NCBI GenBank assembly: GCA_041399065.1
Contig: JAWKTN010000001.1
Location: 992,001-1,056,000, forward strand
DNA length: 64,000 bases
Direction: 5' to 3'
DNA from: JAGQPD01 sp020426865
GTDB taxonomy: Bacteria > Planctomycetota > Planctomycetia > Pirellulales > Pirellulaceae
Position numbers and translations under genes: made by a program. How positions within the stretch are numbered: position 1 is the stretch's first letter; each line of letters opens with the position of its first letter. The notes below the pieces were generated by a model. It was given only the letters and a program-made list of their open reading frames with translations, ran no database searches and was not told where the DNA came from. Shown piece after piece: positions 30,817 through 39,655 of this stretch.

Positions 30817-32160
30817 ATGCAGAGAGCTTTTCGCGGTACCGCCCGGGCTAGAGGGTCGGCCGTTCACGGGCCGATTGTGCTGGTCGCATTCGCGTTGTTG
30901 GCCTGTAGCATTGAAACGCGTGGCCAGGAGCCGCGTGATGTCGCATTCACGGCTTTTGAAGCGAAACTGCGAACAATGCTGACCGACACCTGGGACACAT
31001 CATTGGCATCTCAAAGAACGGCGCAGCAAATGTACGCGGAAATGAAGGAATTGGACAGTCGCGACGGCCGCGCTGAATTTGGCTACGCGATGGTGTTGAT
31101 CAAGCAAGGCCAGTACCGCCAGGCCAAGGAAGTACTGGACGATTACCTGTTGAATGACCGGCAATCGATATCGGCGCTAACCGCACGTGCATGGTTGTCG
31201 GTTTTGTTGGGGGACCACGAAGCAGCTGCTGTTCAACTGGAGACGATCGCTCGTTTGCTGGACGATGACGACCTGGTCAAACTGCAATCGCGCAGTGCCG
31301 TGGACGCAGCGAAGATTGCCGGACGGATCATCGGTTACATTCTCGGTCCTGCCGATGGTACATTGCTGCCCAACGAAATCGCTCGACGCGACGCCGACAT
31401 CGTCAACACGCTCGACGATCCCTACCGCACGCACTACGTGGAAGCTCGCGACGGACTGCTCAACGAATTTCGACAGCTTGCGCAACAACGTAATGAGACC
31501 GCAACGGTCGGGCGGGCAAAACAACAGGCCGAGCGGGAAACAAAATTGAAGGCATTGCGGGACGAATCGCAGCAGGTTCAGCAACTGATGCAACAGGCCG
31601 ACGCACAACGCTCCGCCGTCGACGCCGACCGACGCCGCGCACTTGATGCGATCGATGCCAAACGAAGCCCGTTGCAGGACAAGCTGAATACACTCGACGC
31701 TCGCGTGGCCACCAGCCGCCAGCAAATTGCGTTTATCGAGGCGGAACTGCATCGGTTGGATCTGTTGATTGACACGGAACCGGATCCTTACTACCGTTCC
31801 CTGTTGATTCGGGACCATGACCGCTTTGTCACCGACCAACGACGTCTGATCGCCGCCTTAGCCGCCATCCGTTCTCAGGTTTCGCCGATCGTCCGCGAAC
31901 TCGATGGACTGGCTGCTCAAAGCAGCGCCGTGCATGCTAGATTTGATCCGTTGATCTCGGCGGCGGATCAGCAGTGGCAGCAACAGCAACGCGTGGCACG
32001 ACGCATTGATGCCGACCTCCGAAGGCTGGCGGCCCAAGGCGATCGCGTGGCGACGCGCGTCCGCGCAATGGATACGACACGCGCCGCATTGACAACCTAC
32101 GTTCGATTTCCCATTGAGGTCGAAAAGCAAGAGCTGTTGCAGGGTCTGGGCCGGCGATAG
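30817..32160 (+). CDS. Exported TPR/coiled-coil protein of unknown function
   Basis: 447 residues; the ATG at 30817 has AGAAGGG upstream and gives a clear signal peptide (PIVLVAFALLACSIETRG). A TPR-like helical pair lies at ~50-130 (EFGYAMVLIKQGQYRQAKEV). The region from ~200 to the end is Gln/Arg/Asp-rich and predicted coiled coil, with repeated QQLMQQADAQR-like sequence. The protein is probably periplasmic and structural. A longer ORF back to 30745 overlaps the previous gene and is less likely. Confidence 0.75.
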   Translation: MQRAFRGTARARGSAVHGPIVLVAFALLACSIETRGQEPRDVAFTAFEAKLRTMLTDTWDTSLASQRTAQQMYAEMKELDSRDGRAEFGYAMVLIKQGQYRQAKEVLDDYLLNDRQSISALTARAWLSVLLGDHEAAAVQLETIARLLDDDDLVKLQSRSAVDAAKIAGRIIGYILGPADGTLLPNEIARRDADIVNTLDDPYRTHYVEARDGLLNEFRQLAQQRNETATVGRAKQQAERETKLKALRDESQQVQQLMQQADAQRSAVDADRRRALDAIDAKRSPLQDKLNTLDARVATSRQQIAFIEAELHRLDLLIDTEPDPYYRSLLIRDHDRFVTDQRRLIAALAAIRSQVSPIVRELDGLAAQSSAVHARFDPLISAADQQWQQQQRVARRIDADLRRLAAQGDRVATRVRAMDTTRAALTTYVRFPIEVEKQELLQGLGRR

Positions 32161-32199
32161 ATTCGTCGACGACGGAGGTGCAATCCCTCCATCGAAGCC

Positions 32200-32222
32200 G
32201 ATACCTCGAACCACCAAGTATT
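32200..32222. repeat. Dispersed 23-bp hairpin element, copy C
   Basis: Core ATACCTCGAACCACCAAGTA. It sits in the 71-base gap between two convergent genes (stops at 32160 and 32232), which is a terminator position. The minus-strand stem ATACTT/AGGTAT is kept by a G-U pair. Confidence 0.75.
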
Positions 32223-32231
32223 CCGCTTCGG

Positions 32232-32960
32232 TCACTTCGCTCGCTGGCCACCACCCTGTTTTCCGCGGCCAGCCTTCTCAACGGCTGCTTGAAACACGGC
32301 GTCGAACATGGCTTCTGTCAATCGACCCGTAAATGTGTTTTGCTGGCTGGGATGATAGCTGCCAATCAACCAGCGGGGTCCATGCAATTCAAGCTCGGCC
32401 AGATGTGCGAACTTCGGCGGCCGACAATCGATCCAACCTCGTCGCTCGGCAAGCCGCAACGTTTCTTTCCACGCCAGCTGTCCCAGGGCGATATAGACCC
32501 GTGCATCCGCTAGGTCGACGGTCGCATCCAGCCAATGCCGGCATGCGATGACCTCGTCGGTGGATGGCTTGTTGTCCGGCGGGGCGCAATGGCAGACCGC
32601 CGTGATCGCACATCCTGTGAGGACCATTCCATCATCAACCGTTGTCGATGCAGGTTGTGACGCCAGTGTGGCACGATGAAGGGCGCGGTATAACCAGTCG
32701 CCGCTACGATCGCCGGTAAACATCCGCCCCGTGCGGTTCGCGCCATGGGCACCTGGCGCCAAGCCAACGATCAAGATAGCCGCGTCGGCGTGCCCGAAAT
32801 TCGGGACCGGCCGGCCCCAATACGCTTGATCGCTGTAGGCTCGTCGCTTCTCGCGCGCGATACGTTGACAATGCTCCGTCAAACGCGGGCAAGCCTGGCA
32901 TTGCGAAATGCTCTGGTTTAGCCCCTGCCACTCCTGCGACTTCTTGTTCAATCGCGTCAC
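32232..32960 (-). CDS. Uracil-DNA glycosylase family 5 (UdgB-like)
   Basis: 242 residues. An N-terminal CQACPRL motif and further Cys residues fit the 4Fe-4S cluster of family 4/5 enzymes. Motif A is GLAPGAHGANRTGRMFTGD, characteristic of family 5 (UDGb), and motif B is SYHPSQQNTF. These enzymes remove uracil and other deaminated bases from DNA. The gene stands alone, facing left. Confidence 0.88.
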   Translation of the reverse strand: MTRLNKKSQEWQGLNQSISQCQACPRLTEHCQRIAREKRRAYSDQAYWGRPVPNFGHADAAILIVGLAPGAHGANRTGRMFTGDRSGDWLYRALHRATLASQPASTTVDDGMVLTGCAITAVCHCAPPDNKPSTDEVIACRHWLDATVDLADARVYIALGQLAWKETLRLAERRGWIDCRPPKFAHLAELELHGPRWLIGSYHPSQQNTFTGRLTEAMFDAVFQAAVEKAGRGKQGGGQRAK

Positions 32961-33250
32961 CGCCGCTCGTCCCCTGTTACGCAGACTGCTCCCGACCCCG
33001 CCCTGCAGGCCGCACGGCCTGCCCTGGCGGGCAAAAACGACAACTTGCGCCCAGCCTGTCCCGCATCAGGAACTATGGGGCCGTCGGTCATACCACACAA
33101 GCCTAAGTTATTTGGTGTGGACAATTACGGCCAGCCCCCAGGCATCGGGGTTGCTGAGGCACGGCCTGGAAGGTAATGCAACCTTGGCGGATTCAAATTC
33201 CTTTCCATTTATGAAGACAAGAAACAAGGCCCGACTTCCATGAAGGTTTG
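32961..33250. other. Intergenic region with one GC hairpin
   Basis: A hairpin GCAGGCC-GCAC-GGCCTGC lies at 33005-33022. The ORFs in this stretch lack coding character. It leads into the promoter of the nucleotidyltransferase pair. Confidence 0.4.
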
Positions 33251-33259
33251 TGCTATAAT
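33251..33259 (+). promoter_or_regulatory. Extended -10 promoter, leaderless start
   Basis: TGCTATAAT is a consensus extended -10 element. Its last base is 6 bases before the A of the ATG at 33266, so transcription would begin at or next to the start codon. No ribosome-binding site precedes that ATG, which agrees with a leaderless mRNA. No good -35 is visible. Confidence 0.6.
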
Positions 33260-33265
33260 CGTGCG

Positions 33266-33478
33266 ATGGACGAAATCACACTAAAATTGGCAATCCGCGA
33301 TTCTTATATGCGGAAGATGGCAGCGAAGAGATCGCCGGGGGAACACATACGTGAATTGAGTCGCCGTCGCCGCGTGGAGAGAGAAACGCTCATGCGAATT
33401 CCCCTCGCGTGGGAGGCTTTTCGAAGGGCTCAATTCAAACAAAGGGCGATTGATGGCCGACCCGAGTATTTGCCGTGA
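33266..33478 (+). CDS. Small basic partner protein of the nucleotidyltransferase gene
   Basis: 70 residues, highly basic (RRRRVERETLMRIPLAW), helical, without a recognised DNA-binding fold. It overlaps the start of the next gene by 26 bases, so the two are co-translated. The position and size fit an antitoxin-like or regulatory partner, but no family could be named. Confidence 0.6.
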   Translation: MDEITLKLAIRDSYMRKMAAKRSPGEHIRELSRRRRVERETLMRIPLAWEAFRRAQFKQRAIDGRPEYLP

Positions 33479-33956
33479 CGAACCGATTATCGCTGCACTA
33501 CAAAAACATGCTGTGCCGTTCGTGCTAATCGGCGGGCACGCAGTGTATCGCCACGGTTATCTCCGCTCAACTGAAGATGTTGATGCCGTTTGGCGAAGAA
33601 GCGAGGCGGTTGAGTCCAGATTGTTGTCGGCACTAATCGAGATCAATGCTGTCTGGATCAGCAGTGAAATAGATCCGACAACCGGAATTGAACGTACGCA
33701 TCCGGTTTCCGCCGCTTACATCCGTGCCGAGCACTTGATGATGCTCTGGACAGACTACGGACCTCTCGATCTGTTCGACTACATTCCCGGCTGGCCGCAG
33801 GAGCCTGTCGAGCGGCTCTTCGGCGACAGCGTCGAAACTGAGGGACTTCGATTCGCATCCTTGCTCTGGCTTCGCCGGATGAAGCAGGCGGCCGGACGTT
33901 CAAAGGATCTGCTGGATCTCGATGAACTCAACAAGCGCTACCCAGAAACGGCCTAG
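33453..33956 (+). CDS. Nucleotidyltransferase-like protein (AbiEii/MNT type)
   Basis: 167 residues from ATG 33453. FVLIGGHAVYRHGYLRSTED carries the GG and the S/T-x-D-x-D style metal motif (STEDVDAVW) of the nucleotidyltransferase fold, as in AbiEii and MNT toxins. The C-terminal half is helical (LRRMKQAAGRSKDLLDLDEL), as in that group. With the small basic gene just upstream it forms a toxin-antitoxin-like or house-keeping sensor pair. Activity is not shown. Confidence 0.75.
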   Translation: MADPSICRDEPIIAALQKHAVPFVLIGGHAVYRHGYLRSTEDVDAVWRRSEAVESRLLSALIEINAVWISSEIDPTTGIERTHPVSAAYIRAEHLMMLWTDYGPLDLFDYIPGWPQEPVERLFGDSVETEGLRFASLLWLRRMKQAAGRSKDLLDLDELNKRYPETA

Positions 33957-34134
33957 TAATTTGTCACGTGCGTGATCCGAAGCGATTTCTTGGGCTTCGT
34001 AGGTACGTACGACCGATTCACACAACGGCAAGTGATGTCTTCGGCCGATTGACTTTGACGCGTTGAAACCAGCGGCGTCAGCGGTTGCAATGTGCAAACC
34101 CCTTGCGCTCGAACTACCACGCCCCACGCAGCGC

Positions 34135-35815
34135 GAACAGCGGGTTACCGAGGCGCCAGCCGCAATCAATGCAACCCGCATTGCTCCGCCGTGTCCTGCC
34201 GCATTGGCCTTCTTGACCGCATTGGCCGGTACTGGTCCGAGTGATAACGCTTCGGACACACATAGCTCCAGCCGATCCCCCAGCGTCTGTACAATTCACC
34301 GTTTCCAGAACTCCGGTCGCATGCCATTGAGCCGGGATCGGCGGAGCGATTCGCGCTGGGCCGCGATTGCCGAATGGCAACAAGAGAACCGGGTTACCGG
34401 GGTCCCAGCCGCAATCAATGCAACCCGCATCGCTCCGCCGTGTCCTGCCGCATTGGCCTTCTTCACCGCGTTGGCCGGTACTGCACCGAGTGATAACGCC
34501 TGGGACACACATAGCTCCAGCCGATCCCCCAGCGTCTGAACGACCCACCGTTTCCAGAAGTCGGGTCGCATGCCATTGAGCCGGGATCGGCGGAGCGATT
34601 CGCGCTGGGCCGCGATTGCCGAATGGCAACAAGAGAACCGGGTTACCGGGGTCCCAGCTGCAATCAATGCAACCCGCATTGCTCCGCCGTGTCCTGCCGC
34701 ATTGGCCTTCTTCACCGCGTTGGCCGGTACTGCACCGAGTGATAACGCCTGGGACACACATAGCTCCAGCCGATCCCCCAGCGTCTGAACGACCCACCGT
34801 TTCCAGAAGTCGGGTCGCATGCCATTGAGCCGGGATCGGCGGAGCGTTCGCGCTGGGCCGCGATTGCCGAATGGCAACAAGAGAACCGGGTTACCGGGGT
34901 CCCAGCTGCAATCAATGCAACCCGCATTGCTCCGCCGTGTCCTGCCGCATTGGCCTTCTTCACCGCGTTGGCCGGTACTGCACCGAGTGATAACGCTCGG
35001 GACACACATAGCTCCAGCCGATCCCCCAGCGTCTGTACGATCCACCGTTTCCAGAAGTCGGGTCGCATGCCATTGAGCCGGGATCGGCGGAGCGATTCGC
35101 GCTGGGCCGCGATTGCCGAATGGCAACAAGAGAACCGGGTTACCGGGGCCCCAGCCGCAATCAATGCAACCCGCATCGCTCCGCCGTGTCCTGCCGCATT
35201 GGCCTTCTTCACCGCATTGGCCGATACTGCACCGAGTGATAACGCCTGGGACACACATAGCTCCAGCCGATCCCCAGCGTCTGTACGATCCACCGTTTCC
35301 AGAAGTCGGGTCGCATGCCATTGAGCCGGGATCGGCGGAGCGATTCGCGCTGGGCCGCGATTGCCGAATGGCAACAAGAGAACCGGGTTACCGGGGCCCC
35401 AGCCGCAATCAATGCAACCCGCATCGCTCCGCCGTGTCCTGCCGCATTGGCCTTCTTCACCGCATTGGCCGATACTGCACCGAGTGATAACGCCTGGGAC
35501 ACGGCCGGAGCTATATGGGATCCCCAGCGTCTGAACGACCCACCGTTTCCAGAACTCCGGTCGCACGCCATTGCGCCGGGATCGGCGGAGCGATTCGCGC
35601 TGGGCCGCGATTGCCGAATGGCAACAAGAGAACCGGGTTACCGGGGTCCCAGCCGCATTCAATGCAACCCGCATTGCTCCGCCGTGTCCTGCCGCATTGG
35701 CCTTCTTGACCGCATTGGCCGGTACTGAACCGAGTGATAACGCCTGGGACACGGCCGGAGCTATATGGGATCCCCAGCGTCTGTACAATTCACCGTTTCC
35801 AGAACTCCGGTCACA
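34135..35815. repeat. Tandem array of about seven ~249-bp units
   Basis: The landmark word GCCATTGAGCCGGGATCGG or its variant recurs near 34323, 34572, 34821, 35069, 35317 and 35567, giving periods of 249, 249, 248, 248 and 250 bases; a partial copy begins near 34135 and the last ends near 35815. Units are over 90 percent alike by eye. The period is close to 83 codons, so long ORFs open on both strands, but their frames shift at 1-base indels and none starts with a good signal. Units six and seven carry a reversed ~16-base segment near 35503 and 35753. The long minus-strand ORFs are treated as artefacts of repetition. Function unknown. Confidence 0.9.
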
Positions 35816-35844
35816 CGCCGGGGGCCGGTCCCGTTTCCGCCCCT

Positions 35845-36294
35845 TCACTCGGCCTTGCGGACGCCAACGGTTAACAAGAGATTCGCCCAGAGCGCCTGGT
35901 CGCCGGTTTGGATCGTCAAAACGTGGTCGGGCGACTTGACGGCATCATAAAAATCCCAGCGTTCGATCGGTTGCAGTCGGACAGCAACGTTTGCGTCATT
36001 TAAGATTTGGCGGTATTCGGCCCACACCGGTGGATCGTGGTCCAGGCGATGCGGGTCGTCGGCGGGCATCCCCATCGTATTGACCGCTTCGACCGGGATC
36101 GCCGTCAACAACGTTTTTAGAACTTGCGAGACCGTCAACAAACCCGGGCACAGATTCAAGCTGACAATCTCCGCTCGGGGCCCCCGCGCGGATGAGGTGG
36201 GATAATTGCCATCGGCGATGAGTACCTTGGACGAGTGGCCAGCGCGAGCCAGAATGCCGTTAATCTCCGGATGGATGAGCGTGTGATTGAGCAT
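35845..36294 (-). CDS. fucU: RbsD/FucU-family sugar mutarotase
   Basis: 149 residues from the ATG at 36294, the usual size. It opens MLNHTLIHPEINGILARAGH, with SSKVLIADGNYPTSS next, both typical of RbsD/FucU, and includes the conserved late stretch QTGDQALWANLLLTVGV. FucU interconverts L-fucose anomers and RbsD those of ribose; the pattern suits FucU slightly better. It is the last gene of a four-gene operon, 43 bases after the epimerase. The symbol is by family only. Confidence 0.8.
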   Translation of the reverse strand: MLNHTLIHPEINGILARAGHSSKVLIADGNYPTSSARGPRAEIVSLNLCPGLLTVSQVLKTLLTAIPVEAVNTMGMPADDPHRLDHDPPVWAEYRQILNDANVAVRLQPIERWDFYDAVKSPDHVLTIQTGDQALWANLLLTVGVRKAE

Positions 36295-36337
36295 GAACGA
36301 ACTCCTAATGGCAGCGATAAATTCCGGTGGTGCGAGG

Positions 36338-37633
36338 TTACATACCAGCTTGCAGCGCCTGCAGATGCCGCGAAAAATGATCGGCCAGTACTTCGGTATA
36401 CGTATCGGGGTGAGCAACCAACACATCGCGGACGGCTTTGCCAAGACGCGGGTCTGTCAGAACCGACCCGAACGTGCAGTGCAAGATTTGTCTTCCCGGA
36501 GCCGTGAACCCTTGGCCGGCAGGGACGCGGTCCCAACACTCCAGATACAACCCTTCTAACTCCCGGACAGATCCTACGTCGCTTGCCGGTGGCGCCGAAT
36601 CGTTCGTCGCCGACACGTGATACGTGGCCTTATCGGTCGGATAGCGCAAACGGGAGAAATCAATGATCTTGCGGAATAGCGCCTCGTCATGACGAGCGAC
36701 AACGCGAAGGGCCTCCAAGTAGCTGGTGCCCGCGGTCTTGACGTGAAATTGTCCTTTCGTAGCTCGCGCCAGTGCGGTGTACATTGACAGTTTGTCCGAC
36801 CCGGAGTGCAGACTTAGCTTGTAGGGACCCAACTGCCGAGCGATGGCGGCGTGATCGGCGAGGGACGTTTCCAGTTTCGCGGCATCCCCCTTGTAATCGA
36901 CCCCCTTCTCGAACTCTCCAATGAACCTCGGTGCGAGGCTCACCAGCTTCATTCCTTGTCTCAGGCATTGGTCGGCGATTACAAAATGTTCGGCCAATGT
37001 AGTTGGTTGCGGCGTTTCGTCAACACTTAATTCAATTTCAAACGGACGCCCAGCGGCTGTTTGAATTCGTGCGATATAGGCCGCCAGTTTAACTGCATGC
37101 TCGATTGCTCGGCCGTATTTCACTGCGGCCCGCATGCAAACCGCGTCGTCGAATTGGATCGTGGTGCCGGATTCCAGCGTCACCGATTTGCCGCGGTACT
37201 GGTCGAACCACGGGGCATGCGGAACGATCGCGTCAAATTTCGCTTGCAACGCAGCTTCATCGTAGTCGTCCGCCTGCTCGTCGACATAGCCGGACGGATC
37301 GATCGTAAAAAACGTGAATCCAGCCGCGGCGGTCATGTCGACATCGGCATTGGTCTTCAGATGGTCGGCGTCAGCTCCGGTCGGGCCGGACCAACGGGCA
37401 TCGTCCATCCCCTGCAGGGCGTCGCGCATGACCATCTCCGGCGTACGACACGTACGAGTCATTTCGCGTATCGACTGCTGAGGATAAATCGGCAAGATCC
37501 CACTTCCCAACTGCTGCATGGCAGCCACGTGTCCCGGCGTTGCACAACCAATTCGGTCACCAAACCCAAAGCTAGGCTCTAGCCCCAACGTTTGGCAGCG
37601 ACCGACGTCCTGTGAATTACTCTTACTATTCAT
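36338..37633 (-). CDS. UxaE-like tagaturonate epimerase family protein
   Basis: 431 residues from the ATG at 37633. The N-terminal SFGFGDRIGCATPGHVAAM and the body (PHAPWFDQYRGKSV, KLSLHSGSDKLSMY, HCTFGSVLTD) match what I recall of the tagaturonate/UxaE family, which interconverts D-tagaturonate and D-fructuronate in uronate breakdown. Start and upstream stop overlap as ATGA, so it is translationally coupled to the TIM-barrel gene before it. The exact substrate is not certain. Confidence 0.7.
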   Translation of the reverse strand: MNSKSNSQDVGRCQTLGLEPSFGFGDRIGCATPGHVAAMQQLGSGILPIYPQQSIREMTRTCRTPEMVMRDALQGMDDARWSGPTGADADHLKTNADVDMTAAAGFTFFTIDPSGYVDEQADDYDEAALQAKFDAIVPHAPWFDQYRGKSVTLESGTTIQFDDAVCMRAAVKYGRAIEHAVKLAAYIARIQTAAGRPFEIELSVDETPQPTTLAEHFVIADQCLRQGMKLVSLAPRFIGEFEKGVDYKGDAAKLETSLADHAAIARQLGPYKLSLHSGSDKLSMYTALARATKGQFHVKTAGTSYLEALRVVARHDEALFRKIIDFSRLRYPTDKATYHVSATNDSAPPASDVGSVRELEGLYLECWDRVPAGQGFTAPGRQILHCTFGSVLTDPRLGKAVRDVLVAHPDTYTEVLADHFSRHLQALQAGM

Positions 37634-38466
37634 GGCGACTCTGCAAATATCTCTCGAATAAAACGAATTGCTTCCGCAGCCGCACCGTCGGACGACGGCC
37701 ATGGTAATCCTTCGATGGACAGATATCCGTCGAAGCTGATCTGCCGGATCGCCGAAACCACCGGCGCGTACGGAATATGTCCAGCACCGGGAAAACGTCG
37801 ATTCGAATCCACAAAATGTATGTGTCCTATCACGCTCTGGCCAGCAACGATGCCATCAGCCAAATCCGTTTCTTCGATGTTCATATGAAATAGATCAGCC
37901 AGCAGTCGGAGATGGTCTGCCCCTAACTGCCGACACAGCATCCGGCCATCGTCGATGGTGTTGATCAAATTGGTTTCATATCGATTGAGCGGTTCGATCA
38001 GCAGGACTTGATCGATCGCATCGGCATGCTCGAGCAATACTTCCAGACTGTCCTGCAACCGCTGGACCGCATCGGGTATGTCATTCCGGGAGGTCGCCTT
38101 TCCCTGCATCGACCCAATGATGGCGGGGGCATTCAAGGCCGCCGCGGCGTCCATCATCTCGCGAACGAAAACGACCGCATGCTGGCGACGCGTGTTATCC
38201 GCATCGGACAAGCTCAAACCGTGCAAGACCCAGCCGGCGCCGGTTCCCAGCGCAGCGACCTGCAACCCTAACGAGTCAACAATGCCACCCACTTCCTTTG
38301 GCTCCACTGCCTTCGCCGACGGAGCGAAGATCTCGACAGCGTCGTAGCCTAATTGCGAAGCCACCTGACAACCCGCCTTTAAGTCGTCCCAAAACACGAA
38401 CGGCCCTCCGCGCGCTTGGGGGACGAGACTGATCGTAATGGCTGTTTTCACTTCTGCCTGCGACAT
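37630..38466 (-). CDS. TIM-barrel sugar phosphate isomerase/epimerase
   Basis: 278 residues from the ATG at 38466. The AP-endonuclease-2/xylose-isomerase-like fold is shown by GYDAVEIFAPSA, VLLIEPLNRYETNLINT (metal-binding Glu) and LADLFHMNIEETD, then GHIHFVDSNRRFPGAGHIPY. It resembles hydroxypyruvate isomerase and 3-epimerases. It overlaps the UxaE-like gene by 4 bases (ATGA). The substrate is inferred to be a sugar acid or keto-sugar. Confidence 0.85.
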   Translation of the reverse strand: MSQAEVKTAITISLVPQARGGPFVFWDDLKAGCQVASQLGYDAVEIFAPSAKAVEPKEVGGIVDSLGLQVAALGTGAGWVLHGLSLSDADNTRRQHAVVFVREMMDAAAALNAPAIIGSMQGKATSRNDIPDAVQRLQDSLEVLLEHADAIDQVLLIEPLNRYETNLINTIDDGRMLCRQLGADHLRLLADLFHMNIEETDLADGIVAGQSVIGHIHFVDSNRRFPGAGHIPYAPVVSAIRQISFDGYLSIEGLPWPSSDGAAAEAIRFIREIFAESP

Positions 38467-38512
38467 CGTTTCTCCGTCTGACGCCGGACTATCCCACACT
38501 GCAGGAACCACC

Positions 38513-39544
38513 CTACGGCGAATCAATCGTTACCATCGCCTTGACGACCCCAGATGCCGGCGAAACATAGGTCGGAAAATCCCTGGCGAGCGACTGCATC
38601 GTGCTGTGATGGGTCATCCACGGCTTGGTATCGATGTCGCCCTTTTCCAATCGGGAAATAATCGAGCGAAAATCTTCCGGCAATGCATTTCGACTTGCCA
38701 GTAACGTCATCTCACGACGGTGCATCAACGGATGCACGAATTGGATCTCCTTCGTCGTGATCCCGACATACACGAGCCGTCCGGCAAAAGATACGTAGTT
38801 CAAGGCGTTCGACATGGAATGATTGTTGCCCGTCGCATCGATCACCAGGGTTGGCATTTTTCCGTCAGTCAAGTCTTCAATAACGTTCTCTTCGGATCCA
38901 TCCCCCTCGAACAACACCGTGTCGGAAACGTCCATTTGTTGCTGGCAAAAATCCAGTCTCTGCCGCGCCGCGTCCATAACAATCGGCCGCGCGTCGGCCA
39001 GTTTTACGAACTCCAACACCGATAATCCAATTGGACCAGCACCGATGATCAATACATCTTCGCCAGCGCGAGCCGCGCCCCGTGCCACGGCGTGACATCC
39101 GATCGCCAACGTTTCGACCAGCGCCAGCTTTTCAAACGATAAGTGTCGACTTACGTGCAACTTTCGTGCGGGCACGACGAACTCCGGCCGCATCCCGCCG
39201 TCGACGTGCACGCCAAGCACCTGCAGGGACTCGCAGCAATTCGTATGTCCGCGTTGGCAGGCGAAACAAGATTGACAATTGATGTAGGGTTCCACGCTGC
39301 AGCGATCGCCGATCTGGACGTTATCCACGCCCTCGCCAATCGCCACAACCTCGACGCCCAACTCGTGGCCGGGGATTCTGGGGTAGCTGTAGAAGGGAAA
39401 AGAACCCAAATAGCCGTGGATATCCGTACCGCAAATCCCAACGTTGTGGACGCGTACCAACACCTCGCCGATGCCGGGAGGACTCGACGGCGGCAACTCT
39501 ATGATCTCAAACGACTTCGGTTCGCGCAGCAGAACTGCCTTCAA
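38513..39544 (-). CDS. Zinc-dependent MDR alcohol/polyol dehydrogenase
   Basis: 343 residues. The catalytic zinc residues lie in VGICGTDIHGY and PGHELGVEV; the structural zinc cysteines are in CQSCFACQRGHTNCC (four Cys). The NAD(P)-binding motif is IIGAGPIGLSVLEF. The family includes galactitol, sorbitol, L-fuconate and threonine dehydrogenases. As first gene of the operon it probably oxidises a sugar or sugar acid that the next genes isomerise. Confidence 0.9.
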   Translation of the reverse strand: MKAVLLREPKSFEIIELPPSSPPGIGEVLVRVHNVGICGTDIHGYLGSFPFYSYPRIPGHELGVEVVAIGEGVDNVQIGDRCSVEPYINCQSCFACQRGHTNCCESLQVLGVHVDGGMRPEFVVPARKLHVSRHLSFEKLALVETLAIGCHAVARGAARAGEDVLIIGAGPIGLSVLEFVKLADARPIVMDAARQRLDFCQQQMDVSDTVLFEGDGSEENVIEDLTDGKMPTLVIDATGNNHSMSNALNYVSFAGRLVYVGITTKEIQFVHPLMHRREMTLLASRNALPEDFRSIISRLEKGDIDTKPWMTHHSTMQSLARDFPTYVSPASGVVKAMVTIDSP

Positions 39545-39655
39545 CGTTGTACCCCTTGTGGCTGGAACGGCGTACCCTCGCAGAGTCGCGTGATGGCCCC
39601 TCAGCGGATCAAACGGGGTATTCTAGCAGCGTCGAGCGCGCCCCACAACTTGCCC

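Noticed and set aside
34296..35848. Minus-strand ORFs of 341 and 378 residues in the 249-bp array
   Set aside because: They arise because the repeat period is near a multiple of three; frames change at single-base indels, composition is unusual, and no start signal precedes them.
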